A stretch of DNA of 64,000 nt, taken from Pseudomonas fluorescens. Its GTDB lineage: Bacteria > Pseudomonadota > Gammaproteobacteria > Pseudomonadales > Pseudomonadaceae. The notes below the pieces were generated by a model. That model was not told the origin of the DNA and did no database searches. It saw only the letters and a list, made by a program, of their open reading frames with translations. The position numbers and the translations under genes were made by a program. Below, piece after piece: positions 1 to 8,996 of the stretch (the stretch's first letter is position 1; every line of letters begins with the position of its first letter). The stretch spans positions 434,001 to 498,000 of the forward strand of contig NZ_CP038438.1 in NCBI RefSeq assembly GCF_004683905.1, given 5' to 3'.

Positions 1-129
1 GAAGCTGCGCTTCAGCCGGCCGACCCACAGGCCGGCGGTGCGCGCAGCGCCCGGCAGACGCTCGGGACCCAGCACCAGCAGGGCAACGAGGCCGACGAGC
101 AGCAGTTCAGAGAAGCTGATACCAAACAT
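1..129 (-). CDS. tatB: Sec-independent translocase protein TatB (N-terminal part, cut by window edge)
   Basis: TatB works with TatC to recognise twin-arginine signal peptides and hands folded proteins to the TatA pore in the inner membrane. Only the first 43 residues are in the window. They start [20 protein letters not shown] and continue with the GPERLP hinge, the classic TatB layout of one N-terminal membrane helix, a hinge and then an amphipathic helix. The start lies 9 nt downstream of the tatA stop, so the two are co-transcribed. The rest of the gene, and tatC, should lie beyond the left edge. Confidence 0.93.
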   Translation of the reverse strand, partial: MFGISFSELLLVGLVALLVLGPERLPGAARTAGLWVGRLKRSF

Positions 130-138
130 TTGTCAGTC

Positions 139-420
139 TCACACGTCTTTGCGGATCGGCTCTTCGACTTTCTGCGCCTGCACGTCGATGGTGTGCGGCG
201 GGTTGGCCTGAGCGGTGGCTTGCGGCTGCACCGGCGGTACCGGTTGCGCAGGCGTTACGGTCGGATCGGCGGCCGGTTTTTCGTCATCGTTCATGGCTTT
301 ACGGAAGCCCTTGATTGACTCGCCGACGTCGGTGCCGAGGTTTTTCAGTTTCTTGGTGCCGAACACCAGCACCACGACTACCAGAATGACGATCCAGTGT
401 TTCCAGTCAAAAATGCCCAT
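139..420 (-). CDS. tatA: Sec-independent translocase protein TatA
   Basis: This is the pore-forming subunit of the twin-arginine translocase, 93 residues. It starts [20 protein letters not shown], a single membrane helix, followed by the [19 protein letters not shown] amphipathic helix typical of TatA and a proline/alanine-rich charged tail. The open frame extends 30 codons further upstream, but that stretch overlaps hisE coding sequence and lacks family resemblance, so the MGIFDW start is chosen. It lies directly downstream of hisE, 25 nt away, as is usual in Pseudomonas. Confidence 0.95.
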   Translation of the reverse strand: MGIFDWKHWIVILVVVVLVFGTKKLKNLGTDVGESIKGFRKAMNDDEKPAADPTVTPAQPVPPVQPQATAQANPPHTIDVQAQKVEEPIRKDV

Positions 421-445
421 GTTGCTGTTCCTCTCTAAAAATTGT

Positions 446-778
446 TCAGGCGGACGGACGCGAGGCTTTCTCGACGTGTCCGGACAGACCGAAGCGACGA
501 TCCAGTTCATCCAGCACGGCCTGCGGATGCTGCCCCAGTTGGGCGAGCATGACCATGCTGTGGAACCACAGGTCGGCAGTCTCGTAGATCACATCGCTGC
601 AGTCACCGCTGATGGCGGCGTCCTTGGCGGCAATAATGGTTTCGACCGACTCTTCGCCGACTTTCTCCAGAATCTTGTTCAGGCCCTTGTGATACAGACT
701 AGCTACATATGAGCTGTCGGCCGCTGCGCCTTTGCGCTCTTCGAGTACCTGAGCGAGGCGGGTCAGGGTGTCACTCAT
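446..778 (-). CDS. hisE: Phosphoribosyl-ATP pyrophosphatase HisE
   Basis: Catalyses the second step of histidine biosynthesis, splitting pyrophosphate from phosphoribosyl-ATP. The product is 110 residues, the usual size for a stand-alone HisE. It has the all-alpha MazG-like pattern with the acidic metal-binding segments [14 protein letters not shown] and [10 protein letters not shown]. It overlaps the end of hisI by 8 nt, so the two consecutive pathway enzymes are translationally coupled but separate polypeptides, unlike the HisIE fusion of enteric bacteria. Confidence 0.95.
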   Translation of the reverse strand: MSDTLTRLAQVLEERKGAAADSSYVASLYHKGLNKILEKVGEESVETIIAAKDAAISGDCSDVIYETADLWFHSMVMLAQLGQHPQAVLDELDRRFGLSGHVEKASRPSA

Positions 779-1172
779 GTTTGTGTCCTGCGGAATAGAT
801 TGCGTGCGGGTCTTTCAGAACCGGGTCGACCGTTTTCCAGTCGCCGTTTTCGAAGACGCGGTAAAAGCAGCTTTGACGGCCGGTATGGCAAGCGATGTCG
901 CCGATCTGTTCGACCATCAGGATGATCACGTCGGCATCACAGTCCAGGCGCATTTCATGCAGGGTCTGTACGTGGCCGGACTCTTCGCCCTTGCGCCACA
1001 GCTTGCCACGGGAACGTGACCAGTAGATTGCACGGTTTTCCGCAGCGGTCAGTTCCAGCGCTTCGCGGTTCATCCAGGCCATCATCAGCACGCGCCCGGT
1101 CTTGTGATCCTGGGCAATCGCCGGCACCAGGCCATCTGCGTCCCACTTGATCTCGTCCAGCCAGTTTTTCAT
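771..1172 (-). CDS. hisI: Phosphoribosyl-AMP cyclohydrolase HisI
   Basis: Zinc-dependent enzyme that opens the purine ring of phosphoribosyl-AMP in the third step of histidine synthesis. It has 133 residues, normal for a single-domain HisI. The conserved [15 protein letters not shown] segment, the DCDAD metal motif and the zinc-ligand CHTGRQSCF motif are all visible. It is followed by hisE with an 8-nt overlap. The rest of the histidine pathway is not in this window. Confidence 0.96.
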   Translation of the reverse strand: MKNWLDEIKWDADGLVPAIAQDHKTGRVLMMAWMNREALELTAAENRAIYWSRSRGKLWRKGEESGHVQTLHEMRLDCDADVIILMVEQIGDIACHTGRQSCFYRVFENGDWKTVDPVLKDPHAIYSAGHKHE

Positions 1173-1252
1173 CTTCGACTCCGACAGCGAACCCGCACTT
1201 CAATTGTCAGGTTCAGGCGTTGAAACAGTGTGCCAGCCGATCAGCGAACTGG

Positions 1253-2857
1253 CTATCGGCGAACGACCAGATACAAGCCGACGGCCACCATGATGCCCGC
1301 CGGCCAATGCCCCAGTTCGTGCAACGGGCCGCCGGCTGCGAGGATCGTCCCGCCCGCCAGATGCGCGCAACCGAGCAGGCGCAGGAACCAGTCGTCCTTG
1401 CGTTTGTGCCACGGTGGTGGCGGGTCGTAGGCGTGCGGTTGCGACATGCGCTCGAGCAGGTCACGGGCCATGTTGGCCAGGTGCGGCAGCTGTTCGAACT
1501 GGCTCTGCACGTTGCCGAGCAAGGCTTTCGGGCTGACGCGCTCGCGCATCCAGCGCTCGAGGAACGGCTGCGCGGTGTTCCACAGATCCAGATCCGGGTA
1601 CAGCTGACGGCCAAGGCCCTCGATGTTCAACAGAGTCTTCTGCAGCAGAACCAGTTGCGGCTGCACTTCCATGTTGAAGCGCCGCGCAGTCTGGAACAGG
1701 CGCATCAGCACCTGGCCAAATGAAATATCTTTTAACGGTTTTTCGAAGATCGGTTCGCATACGGTGCGGATCGCCGCTTCGAATTCGTTGAGTTTGGTTT
1801 CCGCCGGCACCCAGCCCGAATCGATATGCAACTGCGCCACACGGCGGTAATCGCGCTTGAAGAAAGCGAACAGGTTGCGTGCCAGGTAGTCCTGGTCTTC
1901 CGGGGTCAGGCTGCCGACGATACCGCAGTCGATCGCGATGTACTGCGGGCTCCACGGATTGACGGTGCTGACGAAGATGTTGCCCGGGTGCATGTCGGCG
2001 TGGAAGAAACTGTCACGGAACACCTGGGTGAAGAAGATCTCCACGCCGCGCTCGGCGAGCATTTTCATGTCGGTGCGCTGGTCGGCGAGGGTCGCCAGAT
2101 CCGTCACCTGAATCCCGTAGATGCGCTCCATCACCAGCACTTTCGGCCGGCACCAGTCCCAATAGACTTGCGGCACATAGAGCAGCGGCGAGCCTTCGAA
2201 GTTGCGCTTCAACTGGCTGGCGTTGGCCGCCTCGCGCAGCAGGTCGAGTTCGTCGTAGATGGTTTTTTCGTAGTCCTGCACCACGTCCACCGGGTGCAGC
2301 AGGCGGGCGTCGGCGGAGACTTTTTCGGCGGCGCGGGCGAGGATGAACAGCCACGCCAGATCCTGGGCGATCACCGGTTTCAGGCCCGGACGGATCACCT
2401 TGACCACCACTTCTTCGCCGGTCTTCAGTTGTGCGGCATGCACCTGCGCCACCGAGGCCGAGGCCAGCGGTTCGACGTCGAAACGGCTGAACACTTCGCT
2501 GATCTTCTTGCCCAGCTGTTCTTCGATCAGCTTGATCGACAGCTGCGAATCGAACGGCGGCACGCGGTCCTGCAGCAGCATCAACTCATCGGCGATGTCT
2601 TCCGGCAGCAGGTCGCGGCGGGTCGAAAGAATCTGCCCGAACTTGATGAAAATCGGCCCCAGATCCTGCAGCGCCAGGCGCAGACGCGCACCACGGCTCA
2701 GCTCCAGCGGCTTGCGCGGCAACCAGCGCCACGGCAGCACGTAGCGCAGCGCCAGGAGGAACCAGGGCAGCGGCAGCTCGAACAGCAGGTCATCGAGGCG
2801 GTAGCGGATCACGACGCGCTGGATGCGCAACAGACGGCGGACGGCAAGCAGCTTCAT
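1253..2857 (-). CDS. ubiB: Ubiquinone biosynthesis kinase/ATPase-like protein UbiB
   Basis: An ABC1/ADCK-family atypical kinase-like protein needed for ubiquinone synthesis, thought to act as an ATPase that helps extract lipid precursors from the membrane. The 534 residues include the family KxGQ motif (KFGQ, residues 72-75), an A-rich nucleotide loop ([11 protein letters not shown]), the HADMHPGN catalytic-loop motif near residue 287 and a hydrophobic C-terminus that should anchor the protein in the inner membrane. Its start overlaps the ubiJ stop by 4 nt, forming the conserved ubiE-ubiJ-ubiB operon. Confidence 0.95.
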   Translation of the reverse strand: MKLLAVRRLLRIQRVVIRYRLDDLLFELPLPWFLLALRYVLPWRWLPRKPLELSRGARLRLALQDLGPIFIKFGQILSTRRDLLPEDIADELMLLQDRVPPFDSQLSIKLIEEQLGKKISEVFSRFDVEPLASASVAQVHAAQLKTGEEVVVKVIRPGLKPVIAQDLAWLFILARAAEKVSADARLLHPVDVVQDYEKTIYDELDLLREAANASQLKRNFEGSPLLYVPQVYWDWCRPKVLVMERIYGIQVTDLATLADQRTDMKMLAERGVEIFFTQVFRDSFFHADMHPGNIFVSTVNPWSPQYIAIDCGIVGSLTPEDQDYLARNLFAFFKRDYRRVAQLHIDSGWVPAETKLNEFEAAIRTVCEPIFEKPLKDISFGQVLMRLFQTARRFNMEVQPQLVLLQKTLLNIEGLGRQLYPDLDLWNTAQPFLERWMRERVSPKALLGNVQSQFEQLPHLANMARDLLERMSQPHAYDPPPPWHKRKDDWFLRLLGCAHLAGGTILAAGGPLHELGHWPAGIMVAVGLYLVVRR

Positions 2858-3477
2858 GCGTTATCGCTTGGGTCGAGGGATCGGGAAAGGCGCTCGAAGC
2901 GCGCCTCGAGACGTTCCAGATCAAGTTTGATCCGGTCCAGTTCGCTGAATCGCGCTTCGGCTTCGCGCTGCCCGACGAGGGTGCGCGATTCTTCGGCGAG
3001 GTATTCGGCGAGGTTCTGGTTGAGGCTGGCAAATCCTTGTTGATACCAGCGTGCGCGGCTGCGCAGGTGACCGCCAATCAGTTGCGTGGCGACCGGTCCG
3101 AGCCAGCGCGAGAGCTCGTACTCCCAGTCCAGCTCGAGGTCCTGCAGCACCCCGGCCAGTTCCAGCAGCACGCCGCTGTCACCGTCGAGCTCGACTTCCG
3201 GGGCGTGCAGCACCGCGGTCTTGTCTTTGCTCAGGGCCAGTTTCACCAGGCTCGAGGCCGGGGCGCGCAGCGTGCAGTCGACGCCGGTTTCCCAGTGCGA
3301 GGCGAGCATCAGGCCCTCATCGCTGGGCAGGATGAACAGTTGCAGCGCCGGGCTGCGGCAATCGACGGCAATCACTTTGCCGGTCAGATGCGCCAGCCGC
3401 GGCAGCGCCGTGCTGTCGAGACGCAGCACCCGGTTGAGGCCGAGTTCGACGCTGGCGAGCAGCCCGGTGAGCAACAT
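2854..3477 (-). CDS. ubiJ: Ubiquinone biosynthesis accessory factor UbiJ (SCP2 domain)
   Basis: UbiJ is a lipid-binding SCP2-fold protein that gathers the soluble Ubi enzymes into a complex around hydrophobic ubiquinone intermediates. The product is 207 residues. The SCP2-like part is in the first 110 residues and the C-terminus (about residues 160-205) is rich in charged heptads, consistent with a coiled coil. Its identity rests mainly on position: it sits exactly between ubiE and ubiB, touching the ubiE stop and overlapping ubiB by 4 nt. Confidence 0.9.
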   Translation of the reverse strand: MLLTGLLASVELGLNRVLRLDSTALPRLAHLTGKVIAVDCRSPALQLFILPSDEGLMLASHWETGVDCTLRAPASSLVKLALSKDKTAVLHAPEVELDGDSGVLLELAGVLQDLELDWEYELSRWLGPVATQLIGGHLRSRARWYQQGFASLNQNLAEYLAEESRTLVGQREAEARFSELDRIKLDLERLEARFERLSRSLDPSDNA

Positions 3478-4247
3478 CAGGGCTTGATGCCGCGGTGCAG
3501 GGCGACGATGCCTGCGGTCATGTTGTGATAGGTCACGCGGTCGAAACCGGCGTCGACCATCATCGACTTCAGGGTTTCCTGATTCGGGTGCATGCGGATC
3601 GATTCGGCCAGGTAGCGATAGCTTTCCGAATCGTTGGTGATCAGCTTGCCCATCAGTGGCATGAAGGCGAACGAGTAGGCGTCGTAGGCTTTCGACATCA
3701 GCGCGTTGGTCGGCTTGGAGAACTCCAGCACCAGCAGGCGGCCGCCGGGCTTGAGCACGCGAAGCATCGAGCGCAGGGCGTCTTCTTTGTGCGTCACGTT
3801 GCGCAGGCCGAAGGCGATGGTCACGCAGTCGAAATGGTTGTCCGGGAACGGCAGTTTTTCCGCGTCCGCCTGAACGAATTCGACGTTGCCCGACACACCC
3901 AGATCCAGCAGACGGTCACGGCCGACCTTGAGCATCGATTCGTTGATGTCGGCCAATACCACCTGACCGGTCGGGCCAACCAGGTGCGAGAATTTTTTGG
4001 TCAGGTCACCGGTGCCGCCGGCGATGTCGAGCACGCGGTTACCGCTGCGCACACCGGACAGTTCGATCGCGAAACGCTTCCACAGACGGTGCATGCCGCC
4101 CGACAGAAGGTCGTTCATCAGGTCGTACTTCGCGGCTACGGAGTGGAACACCTCAGCGACTTTTTCCGCTTTCTGGCTTTCCGGAACGTTTTTGAAACCG
4201 AAGTGAGTGGTGGGTTCGGCATCGCTGCCTTTGCGCTGATCAGTCAT
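3477..4247 (-). CDS. ubiE: Demethylmenaquinone/2-octaprenyl-benzoquinol C-methyltransferase UbiE
   Basis: SAM-dependent C-methyltransferase of ubiquinone biosynthesis. The 256-residue protein starts [20 protein letters not shown] and carries the SAM-binding [12 protein letters not shown] motif, the UbiE signature [20 protein letters not shown] near the N-terminus, and [15 protein letters not shown]. The open frame continues upstream for 43 codons, but those have no family resemblance and 256 residues matches known UbiE proteins. It is the first gene of the ubiE-J-B operon and diverges from the plus-strand gene at 4402. Confidence 0.96.
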   Translation of the reverse strand: MTDQRKGSDAEPTTHFGFKNVPESQKAEKVAEVFHSVAAKYDLMNDLLSGGMHRLWKRFAIELSGVRSGNRVLDIAGGTGDLTKKFSHLVGPTGQVVLADINESMLKVGRDRLLDLGVSGNVEFVQADAEKLPFPDNHFDCVTIAFGLRNVTHKEDALRSMLRVLKPGGRLLVLEFSKPTNALMSKAYDAYSFAFMPLMGKLITNDSESYRYLAESIRMHPNQETLKSMMVDAGFDRVTYHNMTAGIVALHRGIKP

Positions 4248-4401
4248 ATCGCTGTCACCAAAAGAGAATGCGCGACATTCTAATCCCCAAGCCATGCTTT
4301 GTCTTGGAATGGCTAAAGGTAAGATGGGCGACCTTCGGGACGATTTGCCGCAGACGCGGTCAAGATTTACCGTCACCTATTCATCAAGCAGGAGTCATTC
4401 G

Positions 4402-4677
4402 ATGGCCAAAATCAGTGTTGAGCGTGCCCACAGCCTGGGCAAGGAAGCCGCCCGCGAGAAGGCCGACAAGCTGGCGCAGAAACTCTCCGATCAATATGGC
4501 CTGGAGCCGCAGTGGTCGGGCGACACCCTGAACCTCAAGCGCTCGGGCGTGAAAGGCGCGGTGCATGTGGCCGACGACTCGATCCGTGTCGACGTGGAAC
4601 TGGGCATCATGATGTCGGCCATGAGCGGCATGATCAAAGCCGAGATCGAGAAGGCGCTGGACAAAGCGCTGGTCTGA
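4402..4677 (+). CDS. Polyhydroxyalkanoic acid system family protein
   Basis: A 91-residue soluble protein that I recognise as the small PHA-system protein found beside phasin genes in Pseudomonas. It starts MAKISVERAHSLGKEAAREK, is rich in charged helical residues at both ends and contains a beta-rich middle (LNLKRSGVKGAVHVADDSIR). The frame is open upstream, but the ATG at 4402 has a good ribosome site (AGCAGGAG) 8 nt before it. Its biochemical role is not known from sequence. It lies upstream of phaI, separated by a REP palindrome, and diverges from ubiE. Confidence 0.8.
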   Translation: MAKISVERAHSLGKEAAREKADKLAQKLSDQYGLEPQWSGDTLNLKRSGVKGAVHVADDSIRVDVELGIMMSAMSGMIKAEIEKALDKALV

Positions 4678-4702
4678 TTTCTGCCGGAAATGAAATTCTC
4701 CT

Positions 4703-4790
4703 GTGGGAGCGGGCTTGCTCGCGAATGCGGTGCAACAGTCGACATTTCTCGTGACTGGTACACCGCATTCGCGAGCAAGCCCGCTCCCAC
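4703..4790. repeat. REP/REPIN palindrome
   Basis: Two REP units face each other: GTGGGAGCGGGCTTGCTCGC on the left and its inverse complement on the right, separated by about 40 nt, so the transcript would fold into a long hairpin. It is the same family as the elements at 12429, 19710, 39945 and 50491. It lies between the small PHA-system gene and phaI. No RAYT transposase gene is in the window. Confidence 0.9.
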
Positions 4791-4921
4791 ATTTGTTTGG
4801 TGGTGCTCCCGCTGTTTATGTCAGTTGTTAGGGTGCCGTTTCTAATTTTTCTCCCTACTTTGTGCCTGAGCCCGACACATCTGCGGGCAGTTCCTCAAAC
4901 CTTCTGCGCGTGAGGTGCACC

Positions 4922-5344
4922 ATGGCCAAAGTCATTCTGAAGAAAAAAATCGACGCTTCGACTTCTGCTCTGAGCGACGTCAAATCCTATGCCCGCAAGA
5001 TCTGGCTGGCAGGCCTGGGTGCCTACACCAAGGTCGGCCAAGAGGGCAGCGACTACTTTCAAGAGCTGATCAAGGCTGGTCAAACTGTTGAAAAGAAAGG
5101 CAAAAGAGTCGTCACCGAAAAACTCGAAGCCGCCAATGCCGAGATCGACGAAGCCAAGGATGAAGTCAGCTCGTTCAAAGGTCGCGTCGAAGTTCAGCTC
5201 GACAAGGTCGAGAAGGCGTTCGACTCCCGTGTAGCAAGCGCCTTGAATCGTATCGGCATTCCGTCTAAACATGACGTTGAGACACTCTCTGCTAAGCTCG
5301 ATGAGCTGACGGCATTGCTCGAACGCGTCGCGCGTAAATCTTAA
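4922..5344 (+). CDS. phaI: Phasin PhaI (PHA granule-associated protein)
   Basis: Phasins coat polyhydroxyalkanoate granules and control their number and size. This 140-residue protein starts MAKVILKKKIDASTSALSDV and has the phasin segment SYARKIWLAGLGAYTKVGQE, closely repeated in PhaF downstream (YSRKIWLAGLGVYSKI). The remainder is helical and heptad-like (KGRVEVQLDKVEKAFDSRV). A 20-codon upstream extension of the frame is rejected because a GAGGTG ribosome site directly precedes the ATG at 4922. phaF follows after 10 nt, so the two form an operon. Confidence 0.94.
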   Translation: MAKVILKKKIDASTSALSDVKSYARKIWLAGLGAYTKVGQEGSDYFQELIKAGQTVEKKGKRVVTEKLEAANAEIDEAKDEVSSFKGRVEVQLDKVEKAFDSRVASALNRIGIPSKHDVETLSAKLDELTALLERVARKS

Positions 5345-5354
5345 GGAGAACGGG

Positions 5355-6266
5355 ATGGCTGGTAAAAAGAACACCGATAAAGAAGGCAGCTCGTGGATTG
5401 GGAAAGTCGAAGACTACTCCCGCAAAATCTGGCTGGCTGGTTTAGGCGTGTACTCGAAGATCGACACTGACGGCAGCAAGCTCTTCGAGTCACTGGTCAA
5501 AGACGGCGAGAAAGCCGAGAAGCTCACCAAGTCGGCAGTCGGAAAGAAAGTCGATGCCGCCAAGGATTCCGCTTCTTCGGCCAAGTCGCGCATCAGCGGC
5601 GTGAAAGATCGCGCACTGGGCAAGTGGGACGAGCTGGAAGGGGCTTTCGACAAGCGCCTGAACAGCGCGATTTCGCGCCTGGGTGTGCCTAGCCGCAATG
5701 AAGTCAAAGCGCTGCACAGCAAGGTCGAGACCCTGACCAAGCAGATCGAGAAACTCACTGGTCTGAAAACCCAACCGGTCGCGGCGAAAACCGCAGCGGC
5801 CAAACCGGCAGCCAAAACCGCCGCCAAGCCATTGGCTAAAGCGGCTGCGAAACCACCTGCCAAAGCTGCGGCCAAGCCCGCGGCAAAAACCGCTGCCGCC
5901 AAGCCTGCTGCTAAAACGGCCGCTGCCAAACCAGCCGCCAAGGCTGCCGCGAAACCGGTTGCTGCCAAAGCGGCTGCGAAACCTGCGGCCAAGTCCGCGG
6001 CCAAACCAGCCGCCAAGCCAGCAGCGAAAACCGCTGCCGCGAAACCGGCTGCCAAACCTGCGGCCAAACCGGCTGCGGCGAAAAAACCGGCAGTGAAAAA
6101 ACCGGCCGCGCCGAAGGCCGCTGCTCCGAAGCCAGCTGCACCCGCAGCAGCCAAGCCAGCCACCCCGGCAACCCCGGCCAGCGCGTCGAACTCCGCCGCT
6201 GCACCGACTCCGGTAGCCACCCCGACTGCTGCATCGACCCCGTCGACGCCAACCAGTCAGTCCTGA
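5355..6266 (+). CDS. phaF: Phasin PhaF with histone H1-like tail
   Basis: PhaF binds PHA granules through its N-terminal phasin domain and the nucleoid through a basic tail, helping to share granules between daughter cells and influencing pha expression. The 303 residues divide into a phasin domain (about 1-137, sharing the KIWLAGLGVYSKI motif with PhaI, plus a leucine-zipper-like stretch at the end) and a tail of many AAKPA-type repeats (about 140-250), ending in a proline/alanine/threonine-rich part without lysines. An AGGAG site lies before the ATG. A terminator follows immediately. Confidence 0.95.
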   Translation: MAGKKNTDKEGSSWIGKVEDYSRKIWLAGLGVYSKIDTDGSKLFESLVKDGEKAEKLTKSAVGKKVDAAKDSASSAKSRISGVKDRALGKWDELEGAFDKRLNSAISRLGVPSRNEVKALHSKVETLTKQIEKLTGLKTQPVAAKTAAAKPAAKTAAKPLAKAAAKPPAKAAAKPAAKTAAAKPAAKTAAAKPAAKAAAKPVAAKAAAKPAAKSAAKPAAKPAAKTAAAKPAAKPAAKPAAAKKPAVKKPAAPKAAAPKPAAPAAAKPATPATPASASNSAAAPTPVATPTAASTPSTPTSQS

Positions 6267-6284
6267 TTTTTCAGGGCAAAACAA

Positions 6285-6315
6285 AACGCCCGGCCTGTGA
6301 AGGTCGGGCGTTTTT
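6285..6315 (+). terminator. Rho-independent terminator after phaIF
   Basis: A stem of CGCCCGGCC (6287-6295) and GGTCGGGCG (6302-6310), with one G-T wobble and a short loop, is followed by five T residues. It starts 20 nt after the phaF stop and ends the phaI-phaF transcript. Confidence 0.88.
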
Positions 6316-6336
6316 GTTTGTGCTTTTTAAAAGCTT

Positions 6337-6514
6337 ACCCTCACCCCAGCCCTCTCCCCGAGGGAGAGGGGGCCGATTCGGGGATGCTTCAGCCTTACAC
6401 CGACCTGAAAGTGTCGTATTGAATCCATAATCGACTGGATTTTTCAGGTCGCCGTATCGCGTAAGACAATAAGGTCAGTCCCCTCTCCCTCTGGGAGAGG
6501 GTTAGGGTGAGGGG
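6337..6514. repeat. 178-bp palindromic intergenic element (CCCTCACCC...GGGTGAGGGG), copy 1
   Basis: The element is bounded by inverted ends ACCCTCACCCCAGCCCTCTC and GAGAGGGTTAGGGTGAGGGG, each followed by a small GGGAGAGGG hairpin. The interior holds GAATCCATAATCGAC and CAGGTCG motifs that recur in the same order, on the opposite strand, in the copy at 22511-22691. It lies between the convergent phaF and phaD, and its right side runs to within 9 nt of the phaD stop codon. It has no coding capacity. Confidence 0.82.
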
Positions 6515-6523
6515 CTCTTGATT

Positions 6524-7144
6524 TCATTCGTGATCTTCGAGGTATTGCAGGGCCATCCGCTCCGTCGCCACTTTCACCGGCGGCAGCAGATGCGGCGCCA
6601 CCAGCATCATGATCTGGTACACCACCAGTTTGACCTCACCCTCTCGATCGAGAATCCGCTGATAGTCCAGCGAGAACAGCAGGGTCAGGGTGATCTGCTC
6701 CACCAGTTGCCCCAACGCCTGGGTATCACTGACCAGTTGCCCCGAAGCCTTCAACCGCGCCAGCAAGGACGCCAGCGTACGCTTGAGCGCGTTGAGCAGG
6801 TTGCGAATGCCCTTGGCCAGTTTCGGCAGGCGCCCGGCGAGGTTCGACAGGTCCTGGAACAGAAACCGGTACTGCGCCAGGCGCTCGACGATCAGGTGCA
6901 GAAACAGCCAGTAATCCTCTGGCGCCAGCTCGGCATCCGATGGCGGATCGAGCAGCGGCGCCAGTTCGTTCTGGAAGCGTTCGAACAGGCCGAGAATCAA
7001 CGGCTCCTTGCCGTGAAAGTGGTAGTAGAGATTGCCGGGGCTGATCCCCATTTCGTTGGCAACTTCCATGGTGGAGACGTTGGGCTCACCCTTTTCGTTG
7101 AACAGTTGCAGGGCACATTCGAGAATCCGGTCGCGGGTTTTCAT
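6524..7144 (-). CDS. phaD: TetR-family regulator PhaD
   Basis: PhaD is a TetR-type DNA-binding protein that, in pseudomonads, activates phaC1 and phaI promoters in response to a fatty-acid-oxidation intermediate. The 206 residues have a TetR helix-turn-helix (about residues 1-50; STMEVANEMGISPGNLYYHF) and an all-helical ligand domain. It is the last gene of the phaC1-phaZ-phaC2-phaD cluster, 30 nt after phaC2. A palindromic repeat begins almost at its stop codon. Confidence 0.93.
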   Translation of the reverse strand: MKTRDRILECALQLFNEKGEPNVSTMEVANEMGISPGNLYYHFHGKEPLILGLFERFQNELAPLLDPPSDAELAPEDYWLFLHLIVERLAQYRFLFQDLSNLAGRLPKLAKGIRNLLNALKRTLASLLARLKASGQLVSDTQALGQLVEQITLTLLFSLDYQRILDREGEVKLVVYQIMMLVAPHLLPPVKVATERMALQYLEDHE

Positions 7145-7174
7145 CCAGTCTTCTTAGAAAAGTTCGGTTAAGCG

Positions 7175-8857
7175 TCAGCGCACATGCACGTAGGTGCCGG
7201 GTGCTGCCTCCATCGGTGGATAATTCGGGTTGCCGAGGGTAAACGTGGTTTCGTGCTGCGTGCCGGAGCGCTGCTGTATCCACTCCAGCCACTGCGGCCA
7301 CCAACTGCCGTCGACGCGCTTGGCGTCGTAGTACCAGGCGCGCGGATCGCTGCTCAGCTTGCCGTTCTCGACGTAATTGGCTTTCGGGTTGCTCGGCGGG
7401 TTGAGGATGCTCTGCACGTGCCCACTGTTGGACAGTACGAAACGTCGCTCGCCACCGAGCAGCAGGGTCGAGCGGTACACCGCGTCCCACGGCGTGATGT
7501 GGTCGTTCATGCCGGCCACGCTGAAGCTGTCGACGGTGACTTTCTGCAGGTCGATTGGCGTACCGCAGACTTCCAGCCCGCCCGGGTGGGTCAGCGGGTT
7601 GTGCTTGAAGAAGTCCAGCAGGTCGCCGTGGAACGCGGCGGGCAGGCGGGTGTTGTCGTTGTTCCAGTAGAGAATGTCGAAGGCCGGGGGCTCTTTGCCG
7701 AGCAGGTAGTTGTTGACGAAGTAGCTCCAGATCAAATCGTTGGGCCGCATCCAGGCAAACACCTTGGCCATGTCGCGACCGTCGAGCACGCCTCGCTGGT
7801 AGGAGCGGCGTTTGGCCGCTTCGATGGTCTGTTCGTCGGCGAACAGGGTGGTCGGGGTCTCGATCTCACTGTCGAGCAGGCTGACCAGATAGGTCGCACT
7901 GGAGATCCGTCGCAGTTGCCGTTTCGCCTGCAGATGACCCTGCAGCGCGGCGATGGTCAGGCCACCGGCGCAGGCACCCATCAGATTCACCTCGCGCGCG
8001 CCGGTGATCGCCCGGCAGATGTTCATCGCTTCTTCCACCGCTTCGACGTAGGTCGAGAGGCCCCATTCCCGGTGGCGTACGTCCGGGTTGCGCCAACTGA
8101 TCATGAAGGTCTGCAGGCCGTTTTTCAGCGCGTACTGGACGAAGCTGTTCTGCGGGCTGAGGTCGAAAATGTAGTACTTGTTGATTTGCGGCGGCACCAC
8201 CAGCAGCGGCTTGGCGTACTGCTTTTCGCTCATCGGCTTGTACTGGATCAGCTCGAGCATCTCGTTGCGAAACACCACGGCGCCGGTGGTGGTGGCGACG
8301 GTCTTGCCGACCTCGAACGCCTGCTTGGTAACCTGGCGTGGCAGGCCATCGTTGTGCAGCAGATCATCAAACAGATGGCTCAGGCCGCGCACCAGACTCT
8401 GGCCGCCGGAATTGAACAGCTCCTTGACCGCCAGCGGATTGAGCAAGGTATTGGAGGGCGCGACGGCATCGTTGAGCAAGGTGAACGCGAAGTGCGCGCG
8501 AGCGCGATCGTCCTCGCTCATGCTGCTTTCATCGATCCAGCTCTTGACCTGTTTCTGCCAGGCCAGATACGCCTGCAGGCTGCGCCGGTAGAACGGATTG
8601 AGGCTCCACGCCGGATCGGCGAACCGCGCGTCCTGCGGGTTGGTCGGGTGCAGGGTTTCACCGAGCAGCACGCGACCGAGCTGGCCGCCGAGTTTCAAGG
8701 CGTGTTTCGCACTGTGGAGCGGGTTGCGCAGACCGTGGGCGGCGACGCTGCGCAAGGTCGAGAGCAAGTCCCGCCCACGCAGGCCGGTCATTGCACTTTG
8801 TGCATTGATGAACACGGCGGGACTGGGCACTACGCCCGTCGCAGGTTTGTCGCGCAT
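7175..8857 (-). CDS. phaC2: Class II poly(3-hydroxyalkanoate) synthase PhaC2
   Basis: Polymerises (R)-3-hydroxyacyl-CoA of 6-14 carbons into medium-chain-length PHA. The 560-residue alpha/beta-hydrolase-fold enzyme carries the lipase-box variant GACAGG with the nucleophile Cys near residue 296, the catalytic Asp in AGMNDHITPW and the catalytic His in NSGHVQSILNPPSN. It is a paralogue of PhaC1 at 10076-11755 with matching motifs throughout. Position downstream of phaZ identifies it as the second synthase. Confidence 0.95.
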   Translation of the reverse strand: MRDKPATGVVPSPAVFINAQSAMTGLRGRDLLSTLRSVAAHGLRNPLHSAKHALKLGGQLGRVLLGETLHPTNPQDARFADPAWSLNPFYRRSLQAYLAWQKQVKSWIDESSMSEDDRARAHFAFTLLNDAVAPSNTLLNPLAVKELFNSGGQSLVRGLSHLFDDLLHNDGLPRQVTKQAFEVGKTVATTTGAVVFRNEMLELIQYKPMSEKQYAKPLLVVPPQINKYYIFDLSPQNSFVQYALKNGLQTFMISWRNPDVRHREWGLSTYVEAVEEAMNICRAITGAREVNLMGACAGGLTIAALQGHLQAKRQLRRISSATYLVSLLDSEIETPTTLFADEQTIEAAKRRSYQRGVLDGRDMAKVFAWMRPNDLIWSYFVNNYLLGKEPPAFDILYWNNDNTRLPAAFHGDLLDFFKHNPLTHPGGLEVCGTPIDLQKVTVDSFSVAGMNDHITPWDAVYRSTLLLGGERRFVLSNSGHVQSILNPPSNPKANYVENGKLSSDPRAWYYDAKRVDGSWWPQWLEWIQQRSGTQHETTFTLGNPNYPPMEAAPGTYVHVR

Positions 8858-8996
8858 GACTCAACACTCCTTCGTCTTCAGGTCAAAAACAAACTCACCG
8901 AACCAGAACACCATAGTCGCTGTTACGGGTTGCTGCCTGCGCGGCTTCCTGCCGCGCACGTTGTTCAAAACCCTGCATAAAGCCTGCCGCCGTGAT

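Noticed and set aside
5760..6110. The alanine/lysine-rich repeat region of phaF as a possible recent tandem expansion or DNA repeat element
   Set aside because: The repeats are imperfect at the DNA level and encode the histone H1-like tail that is normal for PhaF proteins.
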